Source: an uncultured bacterium
GTDB taxonomy: Bacteria; Bacteroidota; Bacteroidia; Bacteroidales; Bacteroidaceae
Length of the DNA stretch: 64,000 nt
NCBI GenBank assembly: GCA_905214795.1
Contig: CAJMNM010000001.1
Span: 62,001-126,000, forward strand
Direction of reading: 5' to 3'
Part shown: piece by piece, positions 17,447-25,694 of the stretch
Layout: the number at the start of each line of letters is the position of its first letter
Position numbering within the stretch: position 1 is the first letter of the stretch
Notes under the pieces: model-generated
What the model saw: the letters and a program-made list of their open reading frames with translations, nothing else
What the model was told of the DNA's origin: nothing
Database searches by the model: none
Made by a program: the position numbers and the translations under genes

Positions 17447-17482
17447 TTTTGCAGTTACCTTTTTACAAAGATAACTGCAAAA
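17447..17482 (-). promoter_or_regulatory. inverted repeat serving as hisS terminator and DUF4251 promoter
   Basis: TTTTGCAGTTA (17447-17457) and TAACTGCAAAA (17472-17482) form a perfect 11-bp inverted repeat. On the minus strand the second arm is followed by TCTGTTTTT, terminator-like for hisS. The -7 box TATCTTTG on the minus strand (17473-17466) lies in the loop and arm, 29 bases before ATG 17437, so termination and initiation signals overlap. Confidence 0.6.
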
Positions 17483-17504
17483 TTCATTTTTATATTCTGA
17501 TTTA

Positions 17505-18869
17505 TCAAGCTTTAACGCTACTTATCAATTCTTCAGAGGTCACAAGTTTCTGTTCTCCCGTTATCATATTTTTAAGCATAATCTTGCCTGCCTGCATTTC
17601 ATTCTCACCCACAATTGCAACAAATGGAATCTGCTTGGCATTAGCATAGCTCATCTGCTTTTTCATTTTTGTACTATCAGGATAAATCTCACAGCGAATC
17701 CCCTCTGCACGCGCCTGAGCCATTACAGGCAGACAATATGCCGCTTCCTGTTCACCAAAGTTTACGAACAGAAGTTCTGTACCTGTAATCGTTTCCTTAG
17801 GATACAAATCCAACTGATTCAACACATCAAAGATACGGTCTGCACCAAACGAGATTCCTACTCCACTCAATCCCGGCAATCCGAATATCCCTGTAAGATT
17901 ATCATAACGGCCTCCACCTGTGATACTACCAATCTCTACATCTAAAGCTTTCACTTCAAAAATACAGCCCGTATAATAGTTTAAACCTCTCGCTAGCGTC
18001 AGGTCTAAATCCATTTCATTCTTTAAGCCCAACTTTTCGAGCGTATGCAGAACGAACTCACACTCTTCTATTCCTTTCAAACCAGTCTCGCTATCGGATA
18101 AAACAGTCCTCATAACAGACAGTTTCTCATCATTTGTACCTTCCAGGCAAATAATAGGCTGCAGTTTTTCAACAGCTTCTTCACTGATGCCACATGCTTT
18201 TAATTCCGCATTGACATTTTCCAGACCTATTTTATCAAGTTTATCTATGGCAACCGTAATATCAACTATCTTATCAGCCTCACCGATTATCTCTGCAATA
18301 CCGGTTAAAATTTTACGATTATTTAATTTAATGCTGACTCTAATACCGAATTTTGAAAAGACAGCATCGACAATCTGCATCAGTTCAACTTCATTTAAAA
18401 GTGAATTACTGCCCACTATATCCGCATCACACTGATAAAATTCTCTGTAACGTCCCTTTTGCGGACGGTCAGCACGCCATACCGGTTGAATCTGATAACG
18501 TTTAAAAGGTAAAGTCAGTTCCTCACGGTGTTGTACTACGTAACGAGCAAAAGGCACTGTCAAATCATAACGTAATCCTTTCTCACAGAGACAAGCTGCC
18601 AAATGGCCAAGTTGAGACTCTTGAATCTCTTCTTGACGTATACCTGACAAGAAGTTTCCTGAATTTAAAATCTTAAACAACAGTTTGTCACCTTCTTCGC
18701 CATATTTACCCATCAATGTTGACAAATTTTCCATTGCCGGGGTTTCTATCTGCTGAAAACCGTAAAGCGCATAAACGCTACGTATTGTATCAAAAATGTA
18801 ATTACGCTTCGCCATTTCTACTGGTGAAAAATCGCGTGTTCCCTTAGGTATACTCGGTTTAGATGCCAT
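17505..18869 (-). CDS. hisS: histidyl-tRNA synthetase
   Basis: This class II aminoacyl-tRNA synthetase of 454 residues charges tRNA-His. Near the N-terminus it has PKGTRDFSP; motif 2 region FKRYQIQPVWRADRPQKGRYREFYQCD; the histidine-A signature LARGLNYYTGCIFEV; and motif 3 GLSGVGISFGADRI. The C-terminal anticodon-binding domain (ETITGTELLFVNF to the end) is present. Length matches Bacteroidota HisRS. ATG 18869 is preceded 31 bases upstream by a TATTTTTG -7 box on the minus strand. Essential housekeeping gene. Confidence 0.97.
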   Translation of the reverse strand: MASKPSIPKGTRDFSPVEMAKRNYIFDTIRSVYALYGFQQIETPAMENLSTLMGKYGEEGDKLLFKILNSGNFLSGIRQEEIQESQLGHLAACLCEKGLRYDLTVPFARYVVQHREELTLPFKRYQIQPVWRADRPQKGRYREFYQCDADIVGSNSLLNEVELMQIVDAVFSKFGIRVSIKLNNRKILTGIAEIIGEADKIVDITVAIDKLDKIGLENVNAELKACGISEEAVEKLQPIICLEGTNDEKLSVMRTVLSDSETGLKGIEECEFVLHTLEKLGLKNEMDLDLTLARGLNYYTGCIFEVKALDVEIGSITGGGRYDNLTGIFGLPGLSGVGISFGADRIFDVLNQLDLYPKETITGTELLFVNFGEQEAAYCLPVMAQARAEGIRCEIYPDSTKMKKQMSYANAKQIPFVAIVGENEMQAGKIMLKNMITGEQKLVTSEELISSVKA

Positions 18870-18899
18870 TATTCTTCTATGTATTTAAAGTTTCGGAGA

Positions 18900-18907
18900 C
18901 AAAAATA
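18900..18907 (-). promoter_or_regulatory. -7 box TATTTTTG for hisS
   Basis: The plus strand reads CAAAAATA at 18900-18907, giving TATTTTTG on the minus strand, a match to TAnnTTTG about 30 bases before the hisS ATG. It is divergent from the box at 18983-18990. Confidence 0.5.
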
Positions 18908-18982
18908 CGATTTTTTTTCCAAACTATGTTTTATAACTTTCTAATATATAAGATTAAGTTAGCACAAAACATTTTTTATTTT

Positions 18983-18990
18983 TAAATTTG
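18983..18990 (+). promoter_or_regulatory. -7 box TAAATTTG for coiled-coil gene
   Basis: TAAATTTG fits TAnnTTTG and lies 26 bases before ATG 19017. No convincing -33 TTG was found at the right distance. Confidence 0.5.
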
Positions 18991-19016
18991 CATGCCAAAC
19001 ACGAAGATATTATCGT

Positions 19017-21812
19017 ATGAAACTTTTTCAAAGGAACACTCCGAAAGATACGTCTGACGATCATATGTCACAGGCCCAAAACAGTACCACGGAAACTGCA
19101 ACTGTCAATACAAACGATACAACAGAACTTACTCCAGAAGAAGTAGCCAGACAATGGTTTAAGCTTCACTATAACACTGATTTTCCTGAAGAACTGAAAC
19201 GTCTATTCCGCCACTGGACTGCCATTGAAGCCAAACGGCAAAAAGTTGGGGAACATATACTCGACGCCAACGAGCAACGAAGAATACAAGATGGGCTGCG
19301 CCTTTACCAAACGAAATTAACCAATATCAATCAAACGCTGGAAAGTCTTCAGGCACAAAAAGAATGGATATATAAATTTGACCTTCTCAACAAAAACCTG
19401 AACAAATACCGTCAGGCTTTCTTTGAAACAAACAAAGAATATAACTCTCATCTTCAGGAAATAAAAGAGCTGGAACAGTTTGAATCATACGAGTCTATCT
19501 TAGCAAACTATGAACATATCAAACTTTATAAAGCAGCCCGTAAAAAACTGCTCTCATGCATTAATTCAACAAATGATCAAATCACCAGACTAGAGCATTT
19601 GTCTGCTGAAGCAAAAAAAGACTTTGAAAGCAAAAAAAAGATTTATACAGACTATCAAGATCTGGTTTTGCAACAACAGGAACGTTTAGCTGAAGGTTAT
19701 AAACTGGAAGCAAACCTGGTCATGCTCAACGACAACATAAACGAGCTCAACGATATTTTACATCAGACAGACAAACTTCTCACTCCACTGTTACAGTCGG
19801 CCACAGAAGAAGAAGCTGACATCCGGAAAACGTGTCAGGAAAACAATGAATTGCAAATCCGGATGCAAAACATGGACAGCATGCAGAAAATGATCGAAAA
19901 AGGCGATGTCATTATAACAAAACTTAAATTTCTGTCTGTCCAAAAAAACCGTAAAGAACAATTGCGTCTTTCTTTAGAAGAAGCTATCCGGAAACAAACA
20001 GAACAAAACAATAAATTAAACAAGCTTTTCACGGAATCGAAAGATATTGACGCACAAATTAATGCATTGCAAAGTGAACTGCAAGTCCACTTAAAAAGCA
20101 TTGTCGGCATGAACAGCTATATGTTGCAACAGCGTGCCATGACTTTAAAAAGCCGAAAAGACCAACTCACCAGCGCAGCACGTTTGTGGAAACAAATTAC
20201 TCAAGGTTATCAGCTTATAGACGAAAAGAACCAAGAAATCGTACGTATGCAATTGCATACCGAACACCTAAAACACGAGATTAGTCCTTTAGAAACAGAA
20301 GTTGCCGGTCTGCAAAAGCAATGTGAAGAACTGAAATATGCCTACACGTTAAGTAAAAGTCAGGATGTCATGCAACTTAGAAAAGACTTGCGTGAAGGGA
20401 CCAACTGTTGCGTTTGTGGAGCGACACATCATCCATATCATTCTGATACACTGCTCGAGCAAAGTAAATTAATCGGAGATATGAAGTCTGAATACGAGCA
20501 AGCAGCTAATGAACTAAAAAATAAAATAAAAATCCTCGAAGGGCTAAAACATGAATTAGCTACCGAAGAAGGACGATTAGAAATTGCTTATCAGGCTTTA
20601 ATTACATTCAAAAAGATACAACAGGAACATATCGGAAACTGGAGTAATTTTACTAGTCTCGACCGTACCTTTAACGAATGTTCTCCAAGCTCCAACCATG
20701 AAGCTCGACGCAGCATGCTGCAACAACTCATTGAACGAACAGAAATTGACGCCGAAAATGCCCAAAAAGAACTAGACAATTTTAATTTCCACCAATCTAA
20801 CATCAATGCGCTTAACGAAAAACTGTCTACTAAAGAACAGGAAAAGAGTGATATTATTGTTCGTTTAAATGAAGTCAATACCGGATGTCAGGTTCTGGCC
20901 TACCGGGTAGATCAACTTCAACAGACATTCTCCCGGGCAAACGAACATTACAGTTCTCTCTATGAAGAAGTAGACAAGCTGATGTGCATCAGTAATTGGT
21001 TCAAAATATGGTCAGAGAGTCCTGAAAACCTTTATATCAATATCCAACAACAAATGGAACTCTATGACAACACTGCTGAAAAAATCCGTGAAAACCAGAC
21101 AAAAGAACTGCGCCAACGTGCCAGACTGGATTTTACTCAAAACAGAATTAAACAACTACAAAGACAGAAACGTTTCCTCATCAATGAAATCGAACGTTTG
21201 TCTGAATCCAAAGAACAAAACCGCAGTCAATTGGCCAAGCTATTTATCAATAGCGACATCAAGACTTACAATCAGCAATTACTTAACAAACTGATTTCTG
21301 CTGAAAACGAAAAAGATACAGCAGGCGAAAAGCAACAGTCTATACTCGCTGAACTTCAGTTCCAGAAAGGATTTTATCAACATCAGCAGGAAGAAGACAA
21401 AGAATTAGAAACCAGCATTGCTCAAGAAAATTCAACCATTGATTTGTGGATAAGAACCTACAATTCCCAACATTCACCAATTCAATTCTCTGAAATTGAA
21501 CATACGTTCTTAAGTAAAAGAGACTGGAATACGCTCCGTCATGATATCAGAGAATTAACGCTAAAAAACAGAGTTGCCAGCGCGCGGGCAGATGATGCAC
21601 GGCTAGCCTTGGTAGCTCATCAGATTAATGCGCTCTCACCCGGTGCAGACAAAGAAAACCGAACGGCATCTCTTAATGCAGAAATAGCAAAACTGGAAAC
21701 TGAACAAAAAGATATTCAAATGCACATCGCCGGACTGCGTGCGCAGTTGGAGGCTCATGAATTAAGCATTCAAAAGCTGGCAGCCTGTCAAGACGATCTT
21801 GTGACCCAATAA
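19017..21812 (+). CDS. SbcC/Rad50-like zinc-hook coiled-coil protein lacking ATPase heads
   Basis: This 931-residue, almost entirely heptad-type coiled-coil protein has, at its midpoint, LREGTNCCVCGATHHPY. This matches the zinc-hook apex of SbcC/Rad50 proteins (CxxC at 464-467, followed by HP). Genuine SbcC has an N-terminal P-loop and a C-terminal Walker B/signature motif. Here the N-terminus (MKLFQRNTPKDTSDDHMSQA) and the C-terminus (LEAHELSIQKLAACQDDLVT) contain neither, and no P-loop occurs in any adjacent frame. It could be a structural dimerising rod or an SMC-like derivative that partners with a head supplied elsewhere. It is followed 15 bases later by a cell-wall amidase. Confidence 0.75.
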   Translation: MKLFQRNTPKDTSDDHMSQAQNSTTETATVNTNDTTELTPEEVARQWFKLHYNTDFPEELKRLFRHWTAIEAKRQKVGEHILDANEQRRIQDGLRLYQTKLTNINQTLESLQAQKEWIYKFDLLNKNLNKYRQAFFETNKEYNSHLQEIKELEQFESYESILANYEHIKLYKAARKKLLSCINSTNDQITRLEHLSAEAKKDFESKKKIYTDYQDLVLQQQERLAEGYKLEANLVMLNDNINELNDILHQTDKLLTPLLQSATEEEADIRKTCQENNELQIRMQNMDSMQKMIEKGDVIITKLKFLSVQKNRKEQLRLSLEEAIRKQTEQNNKLNKLFTESKDIDAQINALQSELQVHLKSIVGMNSYMLQQRAMTLKSRKDQLTSAARLWKQITQGYQLIDEKNQEIVRMQLHTEHLKHEISPLETEVAGLQKQCEELKYAYTLSKSQDVMQLRKDLREGTNCCVCGATHHPYHSDTLLEQSKLIGDMKSEYEQAANELKNKIKILEGLKHELATEEGRLEIAYQALITFKKIQQEHIGNWSNFTSLDRTFNECSPSSNHEARRSMLQQLIERTEIDAENAQKELDNFNFHQSNINALNEKLSTKEQEKSDIIVRLNEVNTGCQVLAYRVDQLQQTFSRANEHYSSLYEEVDKLMCISNWFKIWSESPENLYINIQQQMELYDNTAEKIRENQTKELRQRARLDFTQNRIKQLQRQKRFLINEIERLSESKEQNRSQLAKLFINSDIKTYNQQLLNKLISAENEKDTAGEKQQSILAELQFQKGFYQHQQEEDKELETSIAQENSTIDLWIRTYNSQHSPIQFSEIEHTFLSKRDWNTLRHDIRELTLKNRVASARADDARLALVAHQINALSPGADKENRTASLNAEIAKLETEQKDIQMHIAGLRAQLEAHELSIQKLAACQDDLVTQ

Positions 21813-21827
21813 AAACATCCCTCTGCC

Positions 21828-22484
21828 ATGCGATTTCATCTGACATCTTATAATCCAGTTACACTTTTAATTCTTTTGTGTACAGTGGTATTTACATTAA
21901 GCAGCTGCCGCTCTTCACGCAACCTGCGTCGTGACCCTTTTATTATGGTTATTGATGCAGGACACGGCGGACGTGATATTGGTGCCTCAGGAAGAAAATC
22001 AAATGAAAAAGACATCAATTTAAAAACAGCTAAACGAGTCAGCAAACTGATACGCAAACATTGTCGTCATGTAGAAGTTATCATGACTCGCACAGACGAT
22101 GAATACGTCACATTAAGCGACCGTGCCGGTATGGCCAACTTTTTCAATGCCGACTTGTTCCTTTCAATACACAGTAATTCTGCCAGAGGATGGGCTGAAG
22201 GTACGGAAACATTTATCCATCCATCTGCAAAAGGTACAAAAAGTGAACGCTTTGCCCGACTGATACAATGGGAATACATCAACAATGGCAAACGGGAAAG
22301 CCGGGGTGTCAAAACAGGCAACCTTGCTGTACTTAGAAAAACAAGAATGCCGGCCGTTCTGACCGAAATTGGCTTCATTTCCAATAAGGAAGAAGAAAAA
22401 TTCATAAAATCCCGTCGTGGGCAGAAAAAGATAGCCCGTTGTTTATTCAATGCTTTCAAGCAGTATTATGAAGAAAACAGATAA
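21828..22484 (+). CDS. N-acetylmuramoyl-L-alanine amidase, lipoprotein
   Basis: This 218-residue Amidase_3 enzyme cleaves the amide bond between MurNAc and L-Ala in peptidoglycan. A lipoprotein signal ends at LSSC (Cys27). Catalytic/zinc motifs are VIDAGHGGRDIGA (His), KDINLKTAKRV (Glu-region), LFLSIHSNSA (His) and VLTEIGFISNKEEE (Glu). There is no separate wall-binding domain. It follows the coiled-coil gene by 15 bases on the same strand and is probably co-transcribed, so the two may work together in division or envelope remodelling. Confidence 0.93.
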   Translation: MRFHLTSYNPVTLLILLCTVVFTLSSCRSSRNLRRDPFIMVIDAGHGGRDIGASGRKSNEKDINLKTAKRVSKLIRKHCRHVEVIMTRTDDEYVTLSDRAGMANFFNADLFLSIHSNSARGWAEGTETFIHPSAKGTKSERFARLIQWEYINNGKRESRGVKTGNLAVLRKTRMPAVLTEIGFISNKEEEKFIKSRRGQKKIARCLFNAFKQYYEENR

Positions 22485-22533
22485 AAGGTTGTGTTTTTAT
22501 AACCGATATTCATAATGAATCTCACCTTAATAT

Positions 22534-22577
22534 TAAAGCCGGAAATCCGTTAAATAACAAAACGGTTTCCGGCTTTA
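22534..22577 (+). terminator. hairpin terminator after amidase
   Basis: TAAAGCCGGAAA (22534-22545) with CCGTT (22547-22551) pairs with AACGG (22561-22565) and TTTCCGGCTTTA (22566-22577). This leaves T22546 bulged and a 9-base loop, with 17 base pairs in all. The T run is weak. It separates the amidase from the cob operon. Confidence 0.65.
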
Positions 22578-22661
22578 AATGAAAGCATCTGTCTCATCCT
22601 CATCATTTACGTCAACTATTTTTTTATCCTTTTCAAGACCACTTTATTCCAAGCATTTTTG

Positions 22662-22669
22662 TAACTTTG
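22662..22669 (+). promoter_or_regulatory. -7 box TAACTTTG for cob operon
   Basis: TAACTTTG at 22662-22669 lies only six bases before the cobU ATG at 22676, so transcription starting at the usual distance would begin at or next to the start codon. I see no cobalamin-riboswitch core in the short upstream region. Confidence 0.5.
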
Positions 22670-22675
22670 TCTGTC

Positions 22676-23254
22676 ATGAAAAAGATTATTCTGATTACCG
22701 GCGGTGAACGCTCAGGCAAAAGCAGATACGCTGAAGAAATGGCTCTCAGCCTGTCCGATCATCCCATTTATCTCGCTACAGCACGCATTTGGGATGAAGA
22801 ATTCCGTCAAAGAGTCAAGATTCACCAGTCTCGACGAGGGCCCGAATGGACTAATGTGGAAGAAGAGAAATTCCTCAGTCACCATAAATTCAATGGTGAA
22901 GTTATTCTCATAGATTGCATAACCCTTTGGACAACTAATTTCTTTTTTGACTATGTATCCTCACCCTATGATTCTTCCGAGAAGTCAATCTCTTATGAGG
23001 GACATATGGCTTTAAGTGGCATTCGCCAAGTTGAAGACACACTTGAAACGGTAAAAAATGAATTTTTAAAATTCACCAATCAGAATGCGACATTCATATT
23101 TGTAACAAACGAAATAGGAATGGGAGGCACTCCTGCCAACGATGTACAACGTCGTTTTACCGATCTCTTGGGATGGGTTAATCAGTTTGTAGCTTCACAG
23201 GCAGATGAAGTCATACTGATGGTAAGTGGCATTCCTGTTAAAATTAAAGGCTAA
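22676..23254 (+). CDS. cobU: adenosylcobinamide kinase / adenosylcobinamide-phosphate guanylyltransferase
   Basis: This 192-residue enzyme phosphorylates adenosylcobinamide and transfers GMP to it in nucleotide-loop assembly of cobalamin. The P-loop LITGGERSGKSRYAEEMA is at the start, with a histidine-containing HQSRRGPEW that carries the guanylylation site in this family, VILIDCITLWTTN and FIFVTNEIGMGG further on. The ATG at 22676 is chosen over an in-frame TTG at 22667, which sits inside the -7 box. First gene of cobU-cobT-cobS-cobC. Pathway role is established for the family. Confidence 0.95.
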   Translation: MKKIILITGGERSGKSRYAEEMALSLSDHPIYLATARIWDEEFRQRVKIHQSRRGPEWTNVEEEKFLSHHKFNGEVILIDCITLWTTNFFFDYVSSPYDSSEKSISYEGHMALSGIRQVEDTLETVKNEFLKFTNQNATFIFVTNEIGMGGTPANDVQRRFTDLLGWVNQFVASQADEVILMVSGIPVKIKG

Positions 23255-23263
23255 TTTAATACC

Positions 23264-24334
23264 ATGAGAACATTTGACATTGTACAACCCGATGACGCTT
23301 TACGCCCCGTCCTGCAAGATAAAATAGACAATCTGAACAAACCTAAAGGCTCCATGGGAAGATTGGAGGAACTGGCTCTACAACTCGGTCTGATACAACA
23401 AACCACAGAACCGTTATTGTCTCATCCCTCACATTTGCTGTTTGGAGCAGATCATGGCATTGAATGCGAAGGTGTCAGTTTATCTCCACGCGAAATCACA
23501 TGGCAGCAAATGATTAACTTTACCCGTGGAGGTGGAGGAGTAAACATGTTCTGCCGTCAACACGGTTTTGAACTATATATCGTTGACATGGGCGTAGACT
23601 ACGACCTGCGTGCCTATCCTGGCATTATCAACCGTAAGATTCGTTATGGAACCGATAATTTTCTTTATAAGGCAGCTATGACCGGCGAAGAAATGGACCG
23701 TTGCATTGATGCCGGAGCACGTCTTGTCACCGATTGCCACGATAAAGGTTGCAATGTCATCAGCATCGGTGAAATGGGTATAGGCAATACTTCACCCTCA
23801 TCCATATGGATGCATCTGCTGACCGGCATTCCATTAGCAGAATGTGTCGGAGCCGGTTCCGGACTCAATAACGAAGGAATACGGCATAAATACGAAATAC
23901 TGCAACAAGCTGTGACAAATTTTCGGATTCAACACCCAAACTACGATTCAGATACAAAATCTATCCGTTTCTATGAAGACGTATTGAGTTGGTTCGGTGG
24001 TTTTGAGATGGCTGCAGCTATCGGCGCCATGTTACGTGCAGCCGAACTGCGCATGACAATTCTTGTCGATGGCTTTATCATGTCAGCCTGTATGTTATTG
24101 GCTACCAAATTAAGCCCCAACGTACGTCACTACGCCATCTTCTGTCATGAAGGTAACGAAGCCGGCCACCGCCGTATGCTTGAAGCTATGAATGCCAAGG
24201 GCCTCCTCAATCTGGGACTTCGTTTGGGAGAAGGTACAGGTGCATTATGTGCTTATCCTCTTTTACAATCTGCAATCCGTATGATCAATGAAATGAACAA
24301 TTTTGATAATGCCAACATCACAAAATACTTCTAA
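23264..24334 (+). CDS. cobT: nicotinate-nucleotide--dimethylbenzimidazole phosphoribosyltransferase
   Basis: This 356-residue enzyme activates the lower-ligand base (such as dimethylbenzimidazole) by forming alpha-ribazole 5'-phosphate from nicotinate mononucleotide. Signature blocks are DNLNKPKGSMGRLEELA, LFGADHGIECEGVSLSPREI, ISIGEMGIGNTSPSS, GAGSGLNNEG and the C-terminal GLRLGEGTGALCAYPL, whose Glu corresponds to the catalytic base. Length is normal. It begins nine bases after cobU and overlaps the start of cobS by 26 bases, so translation is likely coupled. Confidence 0.96.
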   Translation: MRTFDIVQPDDALRPVLQDKIDNLNKPKGSMGRLEELALQLGLIQQTTEPLLSHPSHLLFGADHGIECEGVSLSPREITWQQMINFTRGGGGVNMFCRQHGFELYIVDMGVDYDLRAYPGIINRKIRYGTDNFLYKAAMTGEEMDRCIDAGARLVTDCHDKGCNVISIGEMGIGNTSPSSIWMHLLTGIPLAECVGAGSGLNNEGIRHKYEILQQAVTNFRIQHPNYDSDTKSIRFYEDVLSWFGGFEMAAAIGAMLRAAELRMTILVDGFIMSACMLLATKLSPNVRHYAIFCHEGNEAGHRRMLEAMNAKGLLNLGLRLGEGTGALCAYPLLQSAIRMINEMNNFDNANITKYF

Positions 24335-25112
24335 ACAGTCAAGTGTTGACCTGATATGGGCAACTCTCATGTTCTTTACCCGGCTACCATTCTGGCGTTT
24401 TAAAAGCGTATCTCCAGAGTGTTTTAAACACGTAGTAGATTATTGGCCTTTAGTAGGTTGGCTCACAGGAGGAGTTATGGCGCTGACCTTTTGGCTAACA
24501 TCTATGTTCTTTCCTTCTACAATTGCAGTATGGTTTGCCGTAGGAGCACGTCTGTTACTAACCGGTGCGCTCCACGAAGATGGTCTGGCAGATTTCGCAG
24601 ACGGATTCGGAGGCGGAAACAGCCGTGAACGAATTCTGGCAATCATGAAAGATTCACACATCGGCACCTATGGAGTACTTGGACTGATTTTCTATGCCGG
24701 ATTGCTGACCAACACGCTTAAGATAATACCTCTCACCGCCACACCTTTACTCTTGCTCTGCGGTGACATTTATGCCAAAGCATGCAGCAGCATTATCATC
24801 AGACAATTACCTTATGCCCGAACAATAGAGCAATCTAAGGCACATGTCATTTACGAACCATGGTACGGAAAAGCCGCCTTATATCATCTCCTGCGCTGTC
24901 TGATTTGTGTCCTACCAGCCGTCATATTGCTATATGAAAAAACAGGATTAACATTTTTCTGGGCCTTTATCGCTCCACCGGTCATAGAAATATTACTATT
25001 TTATCTGATGAAACGGCGCATACAAGGCTATACCGGTGACTGCTGCGGTGCCACATTCCTGTTAAGCGAGCTCGGCTTCTATCTGACAGCTACAGCTGCA
25101 GGCTGTTTATAA
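24309..25112 (+). CDS. cobS: adenosylcobinamide-GDP ribazoletransferase (cobalamin synthase)
   Basis: This 267-residue polytopic membrane enzyme joins adenosylcobinamide-GDP with alpha-ribazole to give adenosylcobalamin. ATG 24309 is used; an upstream TTG two codons earlier is less likely. Visible motifs: FFTRLPFWRF near the N-terminus, ALHEDGLADFADGFGGG with the acidic metal ligands, KDSHIGTYGV and RIQGYTGDCCGATFLLSE, all typical of CobS. Several hydrophobic helices follow. Overlaps cobT. Confidence 0.95.
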   Translation: MPTSQNTSKQSSVDLIWATLMFFTRLPFWRFKSVSPECFKHVVDYWPLVGWLTGGVMALTFWLTSMFFPSTIAVWFAVGARLLLTGALHEDGLADFADGFGGGNSRERILAIMKDSHIGTYGVLGLIFYAGLLTNTLKIIPLTATPLLLLCGDIYAKACSSIIIRQLPYARTIEQSKAHVIYEPWYGKAALYHLLRCLICVLPAVILLYEKTGLTFFWAFIAPPVIEILLFYLMKRRIQGYTGDCCGATFLLSELGFYLTATAAGCL

Positions 25113-25148
25113 AAAAGTATAGCTTTTAATAAAACGAAATAAAACAAT

Positions 25149-25676
25149 ATGGAAATCTACCTTATCAGACATACCTCAGTCAATGTTCCCAAAGGAACAT
25201 GTTATGGCTTTACCGATGTCCCTCTAAAAGACACATTTGAAACAGAAGCCGCTCAAACTAAAAAACAGCTCGAAGGACTCACCTTCGATTGTGTCTATAC
25301 CAGTCCATTGAGCCGGGCAACCAAACTGGCCGAATTCTGCGGTTTTCCTGACGCTATACGTGATGACCGTCTGAAAGAAATGAATATGGGTGAATGGGAA
25401 ATGCAGATGTTTGATAAAATCAACGATCCCAATCTGCAAAAATGGTATGACAATTATCTCGATCACCCCACAACCGGCGGTGAATCGTTCCGCGATTTAT
25501 ATAATCGGGTAAGCAGTTTTCTCCATGAACTGAAACAAAAGGAATTCCAGCGCGTCGCCATATTCGCCCATGGCGGTGTGCTTCTCAGTTCACGCATCTA
25601 TGCCGGTGAAACATCAATCGAAGAAGGTTTCAAGAATATGACACCTTATGGGGGCATTATTAAAATCACAATATAA
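25149..25676 (+). CDS. cobC: alpha-ribazole phosphatase, histidine phosphatase family
   Basis: This 175-residue phosphoglycerate-mutase-fold phosphatase has YLIRHTSVNVPKGTCYGFTD with the catalytic RH at residues 6-7, TSPLSRATKLAEFC (Arg pocket), LKEMNMGEWE and the second His in VAIFAHGGVLLSS. Its position directly after cobS identifies it as the enzyme removing the 5'-phosphate from alpha-ribazole phosphate or cobalamin phosphate. It starts 36 bases after cobS and completes the four-gene nucleotide-loop operon. The next gene, a regulator, begins only 18 bases later. Confidence 0.9.
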   Translation: MEIYLIRHTSVNVPKGTCYGFTDVPLKDTFETEAAQTKKQLEGLTFDCVYTSPLSRATKLAEFCGFPDAIRDDRLKEMNMGEWEMQMFDKINDPNLQKWYDNYLDHPTTGGESFRDLYNRVSSFLHELKQKEFQRVAIFAHGGVLLSSRIYAGETSIEEGFKNMTPYGGIIKITI

Positions 25677-25694
25677 GTCTTGACATTGACAACC

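Noticed and set aside
22485..22675. Cobalamin riboswitch upstream of cobU.
   Set aside because: The 191-base gap is mostly a terminator hairpin, and no conserved aptamer core was seen.
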